DNA of 64,000 nucleotides from Bacillota bacterium (GCA_023386815.1 JAEWIZ010000001.1:1-64000), one strand, 5' to 3'; shown: positions 42,946 to 53,084, counted from the stretch's first letter. The notes: generated by a model not told the origin, from the sequence alone. Numbers and translations: made by a program.

Positions 42946-45201
42946 ATGCACAAAAGTCATTATCAACTTCAAGACCATAAAAAGAGAAGCCTGCTGCTAA
43001 ACATTCTATTTTGTTTAGACACTCTACTTCTAATCTTATCTTTTTCTTTTGCTCTAATCTGCAATCCAATGACACATTCTTTGCTAGTTTTATCTTTAGC
43101 TATTAATATTATGTTAATTATCTATACTGCTATATTCGCTTACAAAAACTTATTAACTGTAAACAACCTGGAAAACTATCTATTTAATATCAATCATGGA
43201 ACGGATCGGTTACGTTTACAAGAATTTAATAAAATGATGGATGAAAACCATTTAAGTTATAAATTCCAACCGATTTTAAATGCAAAAACCGGGGACCTCA
43301 TTGCTTATGAAGCCCTAATGACTTATCAATCTGATCTCTTAGAATTATCTTCTACCGAAATTCTCGACCTTGCCACGAGAGAAAATCGTCTTTATGACAT
43401 TGAAAAATTAACCTTAAATAACAATATGGAAATTATTCGACTTCAACCAGACATATTCAGAACAAAAAAATTATTTATCAACTGTGTCTTAAACTATCAT
43501 TTGACAGAGCAAGATTTTACGAAGCTTTTCAACACCTACGGAAGCTTATTAGAGAAAGCCGTTATTCAACTTAATGATATCACTTATATGAGTGAGACCA
43601 GTATGGAGGTATTAAAAGGACGATTCCAGAAAATGAAATGTCAGTTTTCTTATTCAGACTATGGTACTGATGAAACTGATGTTATTGACTTAATTAACTC
43701 TTGTGCTAATTACATAAAAATAGATCGTTCCATTACATCCTTTATCGATCTCAATACAAAAAAACAGCACCAATTATCTAATATTATAACCTTTGCACGG
43801 TTAAAAAATATCAAAACAATTGCTTCAGGGATTGAACGTTATGAGGAATTAGAATATTTAATTAATCTTGATATTGATTATGTTCAGGGGGACTTCATCG
43901 CAAAGCCGGAGACTTCTTTAATAACATCTATTTCCGAAGAAGTTTATGATTTAGTCCAGAAGTTAAATTATAAAAAGATTTTGGCATTGACTAATCAAAA
44001 AATATACGAAACAAATGGAGAGACCATACTAGATCCCTACCTGTTTTCCTCCAAATCTTATTCTATTATTTTAATCAAAGAGAAAAAAATCACCTTCACC
44101 AGCAAATCAAATAAGCACGCGAAAATTTCACTTGTTGTACCGGATAATCATAAATGTGAAATTACACTAGATAACCTATTAATTTGCGGAGTTGATCGTC
44201 CTTGCCTTATGATTGGTTCTAATAGTTCTGTCATACTCCGACTGGTAGGAAATAATACCTTTTCAAAGGATGGAATTCGTGTGGTAGAAAAATCAGTGCT
44301 GCAGATTATAGGAGAAGGAAATTTGACAATTCACGCAGATCAAAACGGAAGGATTGGAATTGGCGGATCAGATTCTCAAACCTATGGGGATATCACTCTT
44401 GCTAGTGAGGGAGTGATAAAGGTAATCAGTAGTTCAAATTTATCCGTTGGTATTGGTGGAGGCCGTAACTCAGCAAACTCCACGATACGAATACTCTCCG
44501 GACATATCATATTAGATACAAGAGGATATCAGACCCTGGGAATTGGAAGCCTTATGGGTAATGCAAAGATTTATATAGGTTCTGCTAATATTGACATCAA
44601 GACAGAAGGCACCAAAACAGTTGGTATTGGCTCCATTATTGGATCTGCTGACATCACCACCTACGGAAATATCAATATAGAATGTGAAGGAAAAACCTCT
44701 TGTGCTATCGGCTCTATTGAAGAATCTGATGGATTAATACTGATCAAAGAGGGTGATCTCGACTTAAGAATTTTTGCACGAATTGGTACCGGGGTAGGTG
44801 CAATTCAAGGGAAATATACCTTTTGCCTTGATGGCGGTAATCTTGTTGTATCAGGGGAAGGTCATGAGCTGGTCGGTTTAGGAGATCACTTTAGTATGAG
44901 CTATATTAAAATCAGAAGAGGGTTGTTAGCGGTTCGAATTGCTGCTCCTCCAAACAATACAATATTATCAATGCCACGTCATATCATTGTTGATGGCGGT
45001 AATATTCAATGTGATTTTCCGGAGGGTACCATTCCTATCAATTCCTATGGCACACCTTTGACCGCGTATATTATTACAAACACCGATGAGTTTGTTCAAT
45101 CCATCGAGACCATTTCATATCGCTATGAATATCGGGCTGTTTACTCAGAGCTCTATCCCTTTATCAAGGTATATTTACCTGAAAACTCAATTATTGAATA
45201 A
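42946..45201 (+). CDS. Membrane protein with degenerate EAL domain fused to a glycine-rich beta-solenoid
   Basis: A 751-residue protein of unusual make-up. Two membrane helices (about 17-39 and 45-66) are followed by an EAL-like domain (about 97-330). The EAL triad survives (YEAL, 121-124), and QG is kept (314-315), but DDFGTG is SDYGTD (237-242) and the AEGVE Glu is Ser (ASGIE, 293-297), so hydrolysis is doubtful and it may only bind cyclic-di-GMP. From about 395 to 700 there are at least seven repeats of about 30 residues around G-I-G-S/G turns (GRIGIGGSDS, SVGIGGGRNS, TLGIGSLMG, TVGIGSIIG and others), a right-handed beta-helix pattern seen in carbohydrate-binding proteins such as Cthe_2159. 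No helix separates the solenoid from the EAL domain, so both should face the same side of the membrane. Confidence 0.8.
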   Translation: MHKSHYQLQDHKKRSLLLNILFCLDTLLLILSFSFALICNPMTHSLLVLSLAINIMLIIYTAIFAYKNLLTVNNLENYLFNINHGTDRLRLQEFNKMMDENHLSYKFQPILNAKTGDLIAYEALMTYQSDLLELSSTEILDLATRENRLYDIEKLTLNNNMEIIRLQPDIFRTKKLFINCVLNYHLTEQDFTKLFNTYGSLLEKAVIQLNDITYMSETSMEVLKGRFQKMKCQFSYSDYGTDETDVIDLINSCANYIKIDRSITSFIDLNTKKQHQLSNIITFARLKNIKTIASGIERYEELEYLINLDIDYVQGDFIAKPETSLITSISEEVYDLVQKLNYKKILALTNQKIYETNGETILDPYLFSSKSYSIILIKEKKITFTSKSNKHAKISLVVPDNHKCEITLDNLLICGVDRPCLMIGSNSSVILRLVGNNTFSKDGIRVVEKSVLQIIGEGNLTIHADQNGRIGIGGSDSQTYGDITLASEGVIKVISSSNLSVGIGGGRNSANSTIRILSGHIILDTRGYQTLGIGSLMGNAKIYIGSANIDIKTEGTKTVGIGSIIGSADITTYGNINIECEGKTSCAIGSIEESDGLILIKEGDLDLRIFARIGTGVGAIQGKYTFCLDGGNLVVSGEGHELVGLGDHFSMSYIKIRRGLLAVRIAAPPNNTILSMPRHIIVDGGNIQCDFPEGTIPINSYGTPLTAYIITNTDEFVQSIETISYRYEYRAVYSELYPFIKVYLPENSIIE

Positions 45202-45244
45202 TTGATATCCCTTCATAAATACATAATTACCATCCCTTTATAGA

Positions 45245-45280
45245 AATGAGCTTTATGCTTTTTTCGACATAAAGCTCATT
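45245..45280 (+). terminator. Intrinsic terminator of the EAL-solenoid gene
   Basis: Perfect 13-base arms AATGAGCTTTATG and CATAAAGCTCATT followed by TTTTT. Confidence 0.9.
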
Positions 45281-45326
45281 TTTTTAGTTGATTTTTACCT
45301 TTATTTTATTTTGCTGCTTATTTTAA

Positions 45327-45872
45327 TTACTTAATTAATCTTGATATTTCTTTAAATACATCTGTCTTCGCCATCCTGGTAAGTTCGAATAAAATAGATT
45401 CATAAGAGGTAGGAACTGCCCCCTCCAAATATGCTCTTTTTAGTCCTATCTGACGGTCACTCTCTTTTCTGGAACCTACGCAGTCTTCAACCAATATAAC
45501 CTGAAATCCCTTCGCTTTTAAGTCAATTACTGTCTGAAGAACGCAGATATGCGCTTCAATACCACATATGATAATATTATGCTTACCACTTTCTTCAATT
45601 TTCTGTAAGATCAAGTCGTCGTCTGCACAACTGAAGCTTATCTTATCTAAATACTCAAATGTTTCTCCGATAGAATTGGCCAGCACTGGAACCGTCATTC
45701 CGATTCCTTTGGTATATTGCTGCGTTACCAGAATTGGAATATTTAAAGCGCGAAGACCCTTAATTAATATTTCTGTGTTACGAAGAAGTATTTCATGATT
45801 ATAAATTGCCGGCACTAAGCGCTCCTGAAAATCTACTATTAATGCCAACGTATCATCCGCTATCATCCGCAT
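45327..45872 (-). CDS. Isochorismatase-family cysteine hydrolase
   Basis: A 181-residue alpha/beta hydrolase. The expected triad is present: Asp in LIVDFQERL, Lys in YLDKISFSC, and Cys in IEAHICVLQT. The family contains nicotinamidases, N-carbamoylsarcosine hydrolases and others; this one lacks a clear nicotinamidase metal site, so the substrate is open. AAGGAGGTTACGT precedes the ATG. It is a single gene, convergent with the EAL-solenoid gene. Confidence 0.85.
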   Translation of the reverse strand: MRMIADDTLALIVDFQERLVPAIYNHEILLRNTEILIKGLRALNIPILVTQQYTKGIGMTVPVLANSIGETFEYLDKISFSCADDDLILQKIEESGKHNIIICGIEAHICVLQTVIDLKAKGFQVILVEDCVGSRKESDRQIGLKRAYLEGAVPTSYESILFELTRMAKTDVFKEISRLIK

Positions 45873-46059
45873 ACGTAACCTCCTTAATCATTTGCTAGTT
45901 ATCTTTTCGGCTTTTTTCCTATTTAAATACATTTCTATTTCCCCAATTATATTACTTGCTTCGGAAAAGTAAATTAATTATAGCATTCACCTACTATCCT
46001 TTCAAGAAATATAAAAAGAGGGTATAAAAATCTGTAGCTACACGAATATGATTTCACGA

Positions 46060-46094
46060 AAGAAAAGCTCACACAATTGCACCTTTGTGTGAGC
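46060..46094 (-). terminator. Terminator at the end of the gcv operon
   Basis: Arms GCTCACACAA/TTGTGTGAGC followed on the minus strand by TTTTCTTT, just past lpdA. Confidence 0.85.
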
Positions 46095-46110
46095 CCACCA
46101 AGAAACATTA

Positions 46111-47517
46111 TTATTTTTTCTTAGGCATTAAATGGATTGCTATTCCCATAGCATCTTCTACTGCTTCGGTAACCGCCTCACCAAAAGTTGGATGAGGACG
46201 AATCACCGAGGCTAAATCACCTAAGGTTAGACCATTAACGATTGCTGAAGTAAATTCACCGACTAGGTCTGTCGCTCTTTCACACATTAATTGTGCTCCA
46301 AGTATCTGTTCTGTATCTGCATCAGCAATTACTTTAATGAATCCTCTCTCGCCCTTTGATATCATTGTTTTACAATTACCTAGCATAGGATATTTCCCTA
46401 CTTTTACTCTATGTCCGGCTTGAATAGCTTCTTCCTCGCTCATACCAACAGCAGCAATTTCCGGTGTTGTATATACACAGGAGGGAATTACGGATAGATC
46501 TATACTAATCTCCTCACCATGCATCCGTTCCACCGCTGCGATACCCTGTGCAGAGGCTGCGTGCGCCAGCTGTTTTCCTCGGATCACGTCACCAATCGCA
46601 TAGACGTTAGGTATGCTAGTCTCAAAGAATTCATTTACCTTGATATTACTGCCATCATACTCCACACTTACCTCTGGCGCAAACAATTCCTTTGAATTCG
46701 CTTTTCGGCCAACCGCGATTAAAACTCCCGCCGCCACGGTGATTTTTTTGTTCTCTTTCTCTTCATATTCACAAACCAGCTCCTGCGCTTCACCGGGAAG
46801 CAGTCTTAGTACCATAGCTTTTGTGTGAATAGTTACACCTTTTTTCTTCAGGCTCATAGCAACACTTTGGGAAATCTCCTTATCAAACGTAGGTAGTATT
46901 CGATCCATTGCTTCTATGATCTCAACTTCACAACCCAGCTCGCTATAAATGGACGCAAATTCAACTCCAATTACTCCTCCTCCGATAATTAATAGCTTCG
47001 GGAAAAGACTGGTTTTGGATAGAAGCTCGTCACTGGTCAACACATTGGGTAACATGGCTCCCTCTATTTGTGGAATAGAAGGCATTGATCCAGTTGCAAT
47101 CAGTATATTCTTTGACAAAAACTCCTGTTCTTCCTCGGCGCCCTTAACAATAACCCGGTTCTCCTTGCATATGGTTGCTGTACCAGTAATAATAGTGACA
47201 CTATTTGCTTCTAATAATGAGACAATACCTTGTCTAACCTTTAAGATAATCTCATCTTTTCTTTCCTGAAGCTCTTCCATATGAAATGTAAGTCCTTCAA
47301 CGTGCAGCCCTGCTGCCTGTAGATGCTTGGTTTCATAATAAAAATGTGAGCTATGCATTAAGGTCTTCGTTGGAATACAGCCTCGGTTAAGACAGGTACC
47401 TCCTATCTCCCTCCGTTCAACGATTGCTGTCTTCATTCCAAGTTTAGCTGCTTTGATGGCAGCTACATATCCACCAGGACCTGAGCCTATTACGATTAAA
47501 TCATATCTATTATCCAT
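46111..47517 (-). CDS. lpdA: Dihydrolipoyl dehydrogenase (L-protein of the glycine cleavage system)
   Basis: A 468-residue FAD enzyme that reoxidises the dihydrolipoyl arm of GcvH with NAD. FAD site GSGPGGYVAA, redox disulfide GGTCLNRGC, NAD site GGGVIGVEFAS, second FAD motif YAIGDV, and the C-terminal HPTFGEA His-Glu pair are all intact. The start at 47517 follows TTGGAGG; the frame runs on to 47553 without a site. It is the last gene after gcvT, gcvH, gcvPA, gcvPB and lplA. A hairpin in the 130-base gap before it may shape its expression. Confidence 0.96.
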   Translation of the reverse strand: MDNRYDLIVIGSGPGGYVAAIKAAKLGMKTAIVERREIGGTCLNRGCIPTKTLMHSSHFYYETKHLQAAGLHVEGLTFHMEELQERKDEIILKVRQGIVSLLEANSVTIITGTATICKENRVIVKGAEEEQEFLSKNILIATGSMPSIPQIEGAMLPNVLTSDELLSKTSLFPKLLIIGGGVIGVEFASIYSELGCEVEIIEAMDRILPTFDKEISQSVAMSLKKKGVTIHTKAMVLRLLPGEAQELVCEYEEKENKKITVAAGVLIAVGRKANSKELFAPEVSVEYDGSNIKVNEFFETSIPNVYAIGDVIRGKQLAHAASAQGIAAVERMHGEEISIDLSVIPSCVYTTPEIAAVGMSEEEAIQAGHRVKVGKYPMLGNCKTMISKGERGFIKVIADADTEQILGAQLMCERATDLVGEFTSAIVNGLTLGDLASVIRPHPTFGEAVTEAVEDAMGIAIHLMPKKK

Positions 47518-47649
47518 GGTTAACCTCCAAAGTATTTTATCCAATGTTATCAATAAGCGAAGCCTTGTAGGGGCTTCACTTTAAGGCCAGGGGCTGTTGC
47601 AAAATTTAACGCTTCAAATTCATAGATTATCCAGCAGCCCCCACCATCT

Positions 47650-48645
47650 TTACAGCTTCTCTTCCTGAATAAAATCAACGATGTCAGCTAATATACCAAT
47701 AACTGTTTCTTGTACTGCCATTTGGTTCAATTCTTTTACCACCTCATTCGAGGAAAATCTAAGTCCACATAATCTTGCAGCAATTAATTCAAAGAGCTCG
47801 ATCTCCAACGAATCTGAAAAGACTCTGCAGTCCTTAATCACACCTGATTCTACCTCAAAGCCAATCTCAATGTCTCCCCAGGAGAATCTTCTGCCAATGC
47901 AATAGTTAAAGCTTATATTCTTACCGTAAATCCATTCCCAGGAAGAGAATTTATCCTCATATTTCTTTAACTCCTGTTCCGGTAGTTGTGTTATCTCTAC
48001 CTCTTCCGGAATCAGTTTATAGATTGACTCAAATGCTTTCACTAAATCTTCTTTCACCATATCAATGCTTAAATCCGGATGATACTCTGTAAGGTTCGTA
48101 ACCCGGGAGCGAACCGACTCCACTCCCTTTGATACCAGCTTTTCTCTCGATACATTGAGATAATGGGAAAGCATCTTCATGTCCGCCTTCACTAATATGG
48201 TTCCATGGTGATAACAGTGGAATCCGTCTGAAAAATAAGCATTACCTGAGAATTTCCTGCCTTCTACAGAGATATCATTTCTTCCTGTTTTTTCAGCCGG
48301 AATGCCCCTAAGTCTTACCGCCTCCAGAATTACCTGCAGTTGCCGTTCCACATCATAGTTTTCCTTTGTAACCAAAAAGGTAAAATTCAAATTGCCCAAG
48401 TCATGAAATACTGCTCCACCGCCTGACATTCTCCGTACCAGACTCCCGCCATCCTCTTCAAGTTCAGCAACCTTACATTCCTTCCAGGGGTTTTGATTTT
48501 TTCCAATGACAACAGTTCGCTCATTCTGCCACAGGTAAAGAATGCATTCATCCTCCTTCACTGTATTCAGCAGATAGGCTTCAAGCGCAAGATTCTTATA
48601 TGGATTGGTTTCCTTCGTGATGACATATTTTATCTTCTTTATCAA
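47650..48645 (-). CDS. lplA: Lipoate-protein ligase A
   Basis: A 331-residue ligase that attaches lipoate to the Lys of GcvH. Conserved pieces: LYLWQNERTVVIGKNQNPWKE, RRMSGGGAVFHDLGNLNF, GRNDISVEGRKFSGNAYF, and HHGTILVKADM; the C-terminal accessory domain is present. The start codon is TTG (48643-48645), preceded by TGGAGAATAGCC; no ATG fits. Its place between gcvPB and lpdA means the operon supplies the enzyme that activates its own H-protein. Confidence 0.93.
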   Translation of the reverse strand: MIKKIKYVITKETNPYKNLALEAYLLNTVKEDECILYLWQNERTVVIGKNQNPWKECKVAELEEDGGSLVRRMSGGGAVFHDLGNLNFTFLVTKENYDVERQLQVILEAVRLRGIPAEKTGRNDISVEGRKFSGNAYFSDGFHCYHHGTILVKADMKMLSHYLNVSREKLVSKGVESVRSRVTNLTEYHPDLSIDMVKEDLVKAFESIYKLIPEEVEITQLPEQELKKYEDKFSSWEWIYGKNISFNYCIGRRFSWGDIEIGFEVESGVIKDCRVFSDSLEIELFELIAARLCGLRFSSNEVVKELNQMAVQETVIGILADIVDFIQEEKL

Positions 48646-48667
48646 TGGCTATTCTCCATTCGCACTC

Positions 48668-50101
48668 TTAAAATTGATATCGTAGTATAGGATTTCTTGC
48701 TGCCATAACCTCATCCGGTCGTCCGATTACCGTTTTAACAGGTGATTGATGAAGTAGCTGCGGATCAGCCATTGCTTGTTCCAATACCTGCTTATATACT
48801 TCAACCGCTAAATCCAGGTTCTCCTTAGTTTCTGTTTCTGTTGGCTCAACCATTAATGCTTCGTGGACAATTAGAGGGAAATACATGGTAGGTGGATGCA
48901 TACCGTAATCCAGCAAGGTTTTTGCAAAATCCAGGGCAGAAACTCCTTTTTCCTGCTTTAACCGCTCCAAAGATATCACAAACTCATGCATACAATGACC
49001 TGAGAAAGGTATTTCAAATATTCCCTGCAGCTTACTCATCATGTAATTTGCATTGAGTACAGCATTTTCCGATGCATTTTTTAACCCTTCACCACCTAGG
49101 GTAAGGATATAAGTCAATGCCCTCACTACAATCAGGAAATTCCCATAGAAAGATTTCACCCTACCGATGCTTTCTGGTGACTTCTGGACATATTCATATT
49201 TTCCATCCTTTTGCTCAATTCTTGGGGATGGAAGATACTTGATCAATATTTCCTTACAGCCCACTGGTCCGCTTCCTGGTCCGCCGCCCCCATGGGGTGT
49301 TGAAAATGTCTTATGAAGATTTAAATGAACCACATCAAATCCCATGTCACCAGGGCGTACCAACCCCATAATTGCATTTAGATTCGCACCATCGTAGTAA
49401 TTTAACCCACCGGCATCATGAATTATTTTAGTGATTTCCAGAATATTTTCATCAAACATTCCCACTGTATTGGGGTTTGTCAGCATGAATCCAGCCGTGT
49501 CTTCTCCTACAACTTTTTTTAATTCCTCCAGATCTACATAGCCTTCCTTTGTGGAAGCTATATTAATCACCGAGAACCCAGCCATAGCTGCACTTGCAGG
49601 ATTCGTTCCATGGGCGGAATCAGGAACAATTATCTTAGTTCTCTTGCTATCCTTTCGATCCTTATGATATGCCGCAATCAATTTTAAACCGGTATATTCT
49701 CCATGAGCTCCGGCTGCAGGCTGAAAATCTATGGCATCCATACCCGTCACTTCACTTAAGTACTCATCCGCCAGCTTCATTACCTCTAAACAGCCCTGCA
49801 CTGAATCCACCGGCTGTAGAGGATGAATTTCTGCAAAGCCCGGAAGCTTAGCAATCTCATCATTTACCTTCGGATTATATTTCATGGTACAGGAGCCAAG
49901 TGGATAAAAGCCGTCGTTAACACCAAAGGTTCTCTTCATCAACTCTGTATAATGCCTGCTCAGCTCTGTTTCTGATACTTCCGGAAGATGTAGTTCTTTA
50001 CTTCTGATAAATTTATCTTGGACGGCGGTAATAGGAACATCGCATTCTGGGAGTAGTTCACAGCCTCTTCCTGCATTACTCTTTTCAAAGATTAATTTCA
50101 T
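48668..50101 (-). CDS. gcvPB: Glycine dehydrogenase (decarboxylating) subunit 2
   Basis: A 477-residue PLP-dependent subunit of the two-part P-protein. The PLP lysine is in NLHKTFSTPHGGGGPGSGPVG. GSCTMKYNPK and the C-terminal PTETETKENLD are family hallmarks. The ATG overlaps the stop of gcvPA by 4 bases, giving strict coupling of the two subunits. Together they decarboxylate glycine and pass the aminomethyl group to GcvH. Confidence 0.97.
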   Translation of the reverse strand: MKLIFEKSNAGRGCELLPECDVPITAVQDKFIRSKELHLPEVSETELSRHYTELMKRTFGVNDGFYPLGSCTMKYNPKVNDEIAKLPGFAEIHPLQPVDSVQGCLEVMKLADEYLSEVTGMDAIDFQPAAGAHGEYTGLKLIAAYHKDRKDSKRTKIIVPDSAHGTNPASAAMAGFSVINIASTKEGYVDLEELKKVVGEDTAGFMLTNPNTVGMFDENILEITKIIHDAGGLNYYDGANLNAIMGLVRPGDMGFDVVHLNLHKTFSTPHGGGGPGSGPVGCKEILIKYLPSPRIEQKDGKYEYVQKSPESIGRVKSFYGNFLIVVRALTYILTLGGEGLKNASENAVLNANYMMSKLQGIFEIPFSGHCMHEFVISLERLKQEKGVSALDFAKTLLDYGMHPPTMYFPLIVHEALMVEPTETETKENLDLAVEVYKQVLEQAMADPQLLHQSPVKTVIGRPDEVMAARNPILRYQF

Positions 50102-51429
50102 GACCTTGTCACCTCCTCCAAAATACTAACCAGTGTATCCATCTCTTCTTTCGTATTCATTTCCGTGGTACACCAAAGTAGATGGCCCTCGTCCTTTCCG
50201 GAAAGGGGATAACCACCAAGAATTCCACGCTCTGCTAAGGAACCTAGAACTTTATCCACATTTCCTTTGCAGGTAGTCACAAATTCATGGAAGAACTCGC
50301 CCTGATAAACTAGATTAAATCCCTCTATCTGTGTAAGCTTCTTCGCAAGATAATGAGCTTTTGACATGGAGCTTTCAGCCACTTGCCTCAACCCTCTCTC
50401 ACCCATCGCATCCAGATATACTGCTGCTGTCATTGCACAAAGAGCCTGGTTAGAGCAAATATTACTGGAGGCCTTTTCTCTTCGGATATGCTGCTCTCTT
50501 GCTTGCAAGGTCAGAACAAATGCCCTTTCTCCTCTGGAATCCTTGGTCTCTCCAACAATACGCCCTGGGAGTCTTCTCATCAACTTCTCAGTTGCAGCCA
50601 TAAAACCTAGATAAGGTCCACCGAAAGATAGCGGTATGCCAAGCGGCTGTCCTTCACCTACTGCAATATCAGCTCCATACTCAGCAGGAGTTTTAAGAAT
50701 GCCCAAGGAAATGGGGTTACAGCTAAGAATAAATTTTGCATCCTTTTCGTGTGCAAGCTCACCAATGAAGTCGGCATCCTCCAATAACCCATAATAGTTA
50801 GGCTGTTGAAGCAGAACACACGCCGTCTCATTGTCTATCATCTTGCGTAGTTCTTCAACATCAGTACGCCCTTCCTTTACCGGAATAAGAACCACTTCTG
50901 TATCTGTCCCGTTACAATAGGTCTGTATCGTCTCCAAAGTCTCCGGGTGAACAGTCTCAGATACCAACGCCTTTGTCCTTTTTCTCTCCTTGCACATAAT
51001 CACGGCTTCTGCTGCCGCAGATGCACCATCATAAACAGATGCATTGGATACATCCATTCCAGTTAGTTCACAAATCATCGTCTGATATTCAAAAATAGAT
51101 TGGAGCACTCCCTGGCTAATCTCCGCCTGATAAGGCGTATAAGCTGTCACAAATTCCTCCTTTGAGGTTATCTGCTTTACTATGGATGGAATGTAATGGC
51201 GATAAGCTCCTGCGCCACGAAAAATACTATGAAATACCTTATTTTTTCCTGCAATTTTGTTCATCTTCTGATATACAGACATCTCAGGTAATCCGGCAGG
51301 AAGATTGAGAGGTCTTTCCAGATAAACCTCCTCTGGAATTGCACGGAACAACTCTCGTAGATTAGAAACGCCAATCTCTTTTAACATCTCCTGCTGTTCC
51401 TTCTTGGTATTCGGTACATAGGTTCCCAT
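50098..51429 (-). CDS. gcvPA: Glycine dehydrogenase (decarboxylating) subunit 1
   Basis: A 443-residue partner of GcvPB with no PLP lysine of its own. Family motifs: YVPNTKKEQQEML, FRGAGAYRHYIPSIV, TAYTPYQAEISQGVLQSIFEYQ, and FGGPYLGFMA. AAAGGGGGAACA precedes the ATG, 13 bases after gcvH. Confidence 0.97.
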   Translation of the reverse strand: MGTYVPNTKKEQQEMLKEIGVSNLRELFRAIPEEVYLERPLNLPAGLPEMSVYQKMNKIAGKNKVFHSIFRGAGAYRHYIPSIVKQITSKEEFVTAYTPYQAEISQGVLQSIFEYQTMICELTGMDVSNASVYDGASAAAEAVIMCKERKRTKALVSETVHPETLETIQTYCNGTDTEVVLIPVKEGRTDVEELRKMIDNETACVLLQQPNYYGLLEDADFIGELAHEKDAKFILSCNPISLGILKTPAEYGADIAVGEGQPLGIPLSFGGPYLGFMAATEKLMRRLPGRIVGETKDSRGERAFVLTLQAREQHIRREKASSNICSNQALCAMTAAVYLDAMGERGLRQVAESSMSKAHYLAKKLTQIEGFNLVYQGEFFHEFVTTCKGNVDKVLGSLAERGILGGYPLSGKDEGHLLWCTTEMNTKEEMDTLVSILEEVTRS

Positions 51430-51442
51430 GATTGTTCCCCCT

Positions 51443-51805
51443 TTACAGTTGAGCCTTATATTGTTCTTCTGTCATTAACTCCACCTGATCTTTGATATCT
51501 TCTACTTCTATAAACCATGCTTCTGCAGCATCTGAATTCACAAACTCTGGATGATCTAACAACTCCTCATTAATCGCTCTTACCGTTCCTGTTACAGGGC
51601 TATAAATATTGGAAACAGCCTTAACAGACTCTACATCAGCAAATTCTTCACCAGCAACTACTTCATCTCCTTCTTCCGGAAGATTAATAAATACCAGATC
51701 TCCAAGCTCCCCTTGTGCATAATCTGAAATACCGATTCTTGCTGTTTTCTCGTCTAAAAATAATACCCATTCATGGGACTTGGTATATAAATATTCCTTT
51801 TTCAT
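51443..51805 (-). CDS. gcvH: Glycine cleavage system H protein
   Basis: A 120-residue lipoyl carrier. The lipoylated Lys lies in FADVESVKAVSNIYSP (about residue 59), inside the beta-hairpin of the lipoyl domain. TGGAGG precedes the ATG. It carries the aminomethyl group from the P-protein to GcvT and the electrons to LpdA. A gap of 151 bases separates it from gcvT. Confidence 0.97.
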   Translation of the reverse strand: MKKEYLYTKSHEWVLFLDEKTARIGISDYAQGELGDLVFINLPEEGDEVVAGEEFADVESVKAVSNIYSPVTGTVRAINEELLDHPEFVNSDAAEAWFIEVEDIKDQVELMTEEQYKAQL

Positions 51806-51956
51806 ATTATAATTTCCTCCATCTAAATTTTGATTTTAGTTCACGTTTATCTTCAACTAAGGCTGTTTTCAGCCTAGTTTTTCATTTTATGTTATAAAAC
51901 CGTTATGTCTAGGATATACCGTTCTTGCTTTTATTAATAAAAATTCTAAAAAACGA

Positions 51957-53084
51957 TTACTTAGCACTTCTTTTATAAAAGGGAAGAGGTACAATTTCCG
52001 CAGCAATCCTTCGTCCCCTTACCTCAACCTCTACCTGCGTTCCAACCTCGCTATATTTTATTGGTAAAAGCGCCATTGCTACAGGATGGCCTAGGAATGG
52101 GCAGTGTGTTCCTGAAGTTGTAGTTCCAAGCAGTTTGTCACCTAAGTATATGGGACAGGCCTCTCGTGCAATGCCTCTGCCGGTGATGTGAAGTCCAACT
52201 CTACTGACCTTTGGTGTACCCCTCGTTAAGATTCCGCTTTTTCCTATAAAATCCGGCTTCTCAAGCTTTACAGCAAAACCAAGTCCGGTTTCCAACGGTG
52301 ATATATTGTCATCCATTTCATGCCCATATAAAGGCATTGCTGCTTCCAGACGAAGGGTATCTCTTGCTCCTAAACCACAAGGGATCACTAAATTCTGATC
52401 TCCATTATCATCCTCAGAAGGGTTCCTGGTATATTTACCGGCCTCAAGTATTGCGTCCCATAATTTTGTACCATCCTCGCTACTGCAGTAAATTTCATAT
52501 CCATCTTCGCCAGTATAACCAGTTTTTGATACCAGACAGGAAACGCCTGCCACAAGAACATTTTCAGAAAAGCTATAGTATTTAACCGGCAGCTTCTCCT
52601 CTTCAGTCATCTTGCATAGGATTTCCTTTGCTCCAGGTCCCTGAAGAGCCAATTGAGCTATGTCCTCAGAAATATCTTCAAACTCCACCTCACCCTCTAG
52701 GTGCTGTCGTATCCATAGCACATCTTTTAAACGATTTGCCGCATTAACAACAATCAGATACTCATCTTCTTTTTTTCTGTAAACTAAAAGATCATCAACT
52801 ACCCCACCGTTATTATTACACATAGGGCTGTATTTTACCTGACCATCGTACATATGACTACAATCATTGGTGACCAGTCTTTGCACATTACTTAATGCAT
52901 CTTTTCCCCGAAGTACAACTTCCCCCATATGAGACACATCAAATAATCCTGCAGTGGTACGGACTGCCATATGTTCCTTAATTACGCCGGTCTCATATTG
53001 TACGGGTAGCAGATAGCCCGCGAAGGGAACCAGCTTTCCTCCTGCTTTCACATGACAATCATAAAGCGGAGTTTTCTTTTCCAT
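51957..53084 (-). CDS. gcvT: Glycine cleavage system aminomethyltransferase (T protein)
   Basis: A 375-residue tetrahydrofolate-dependent enzyme that releases ammonia and forms methylene-THF. Seen: TPLYDCHVKAGGK, DVSHMGEV, the folate-binding VSRTGYTGEDGYEI-like segment (SKTGYTGEDGYEIYC), the LGARDTLRLEAAMPLYGHEMD stretch, and a C-terminal barrel. GAGGAGGTAAAGAAA precedes the ATG. First gene of the operon, behind the glycine riboswitch. Confidence 0.97.
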   Translation of the reverse strand: MEKKTPLYDCHVKAGGKLVPFAGYLLPVQYETGVIKEHMAVRTTAGLFDVSHMGEVVLRGKDALSNVQRLVTNDCSHMYDGQVKYSPMCNNNGGVVDDLLVYRKKEDEYLIVVNAANRLKDVLWIRQHLEGEVEFEDISEDIAQLALQGPGAKEILCKMTEEEKLPVKYYSFSENVLVAGVSCLVSKTGYTGEDGYEIYCSSEDGTKLWDAILEAGKYTRNPSEDDNGDQNLVIPCGLGARDTLRLEAAMPLYGHEMDDNISPLETGLGFAVKLEKPDFIGKSGILTRGTPKVSRVGLHITGRGIAREACPIYLGDKLLGTTTSGTHCPFLGHPVAMALLPIKYSEVGTQVEVEVRGRRIAAEIVPLPFYKRSAK

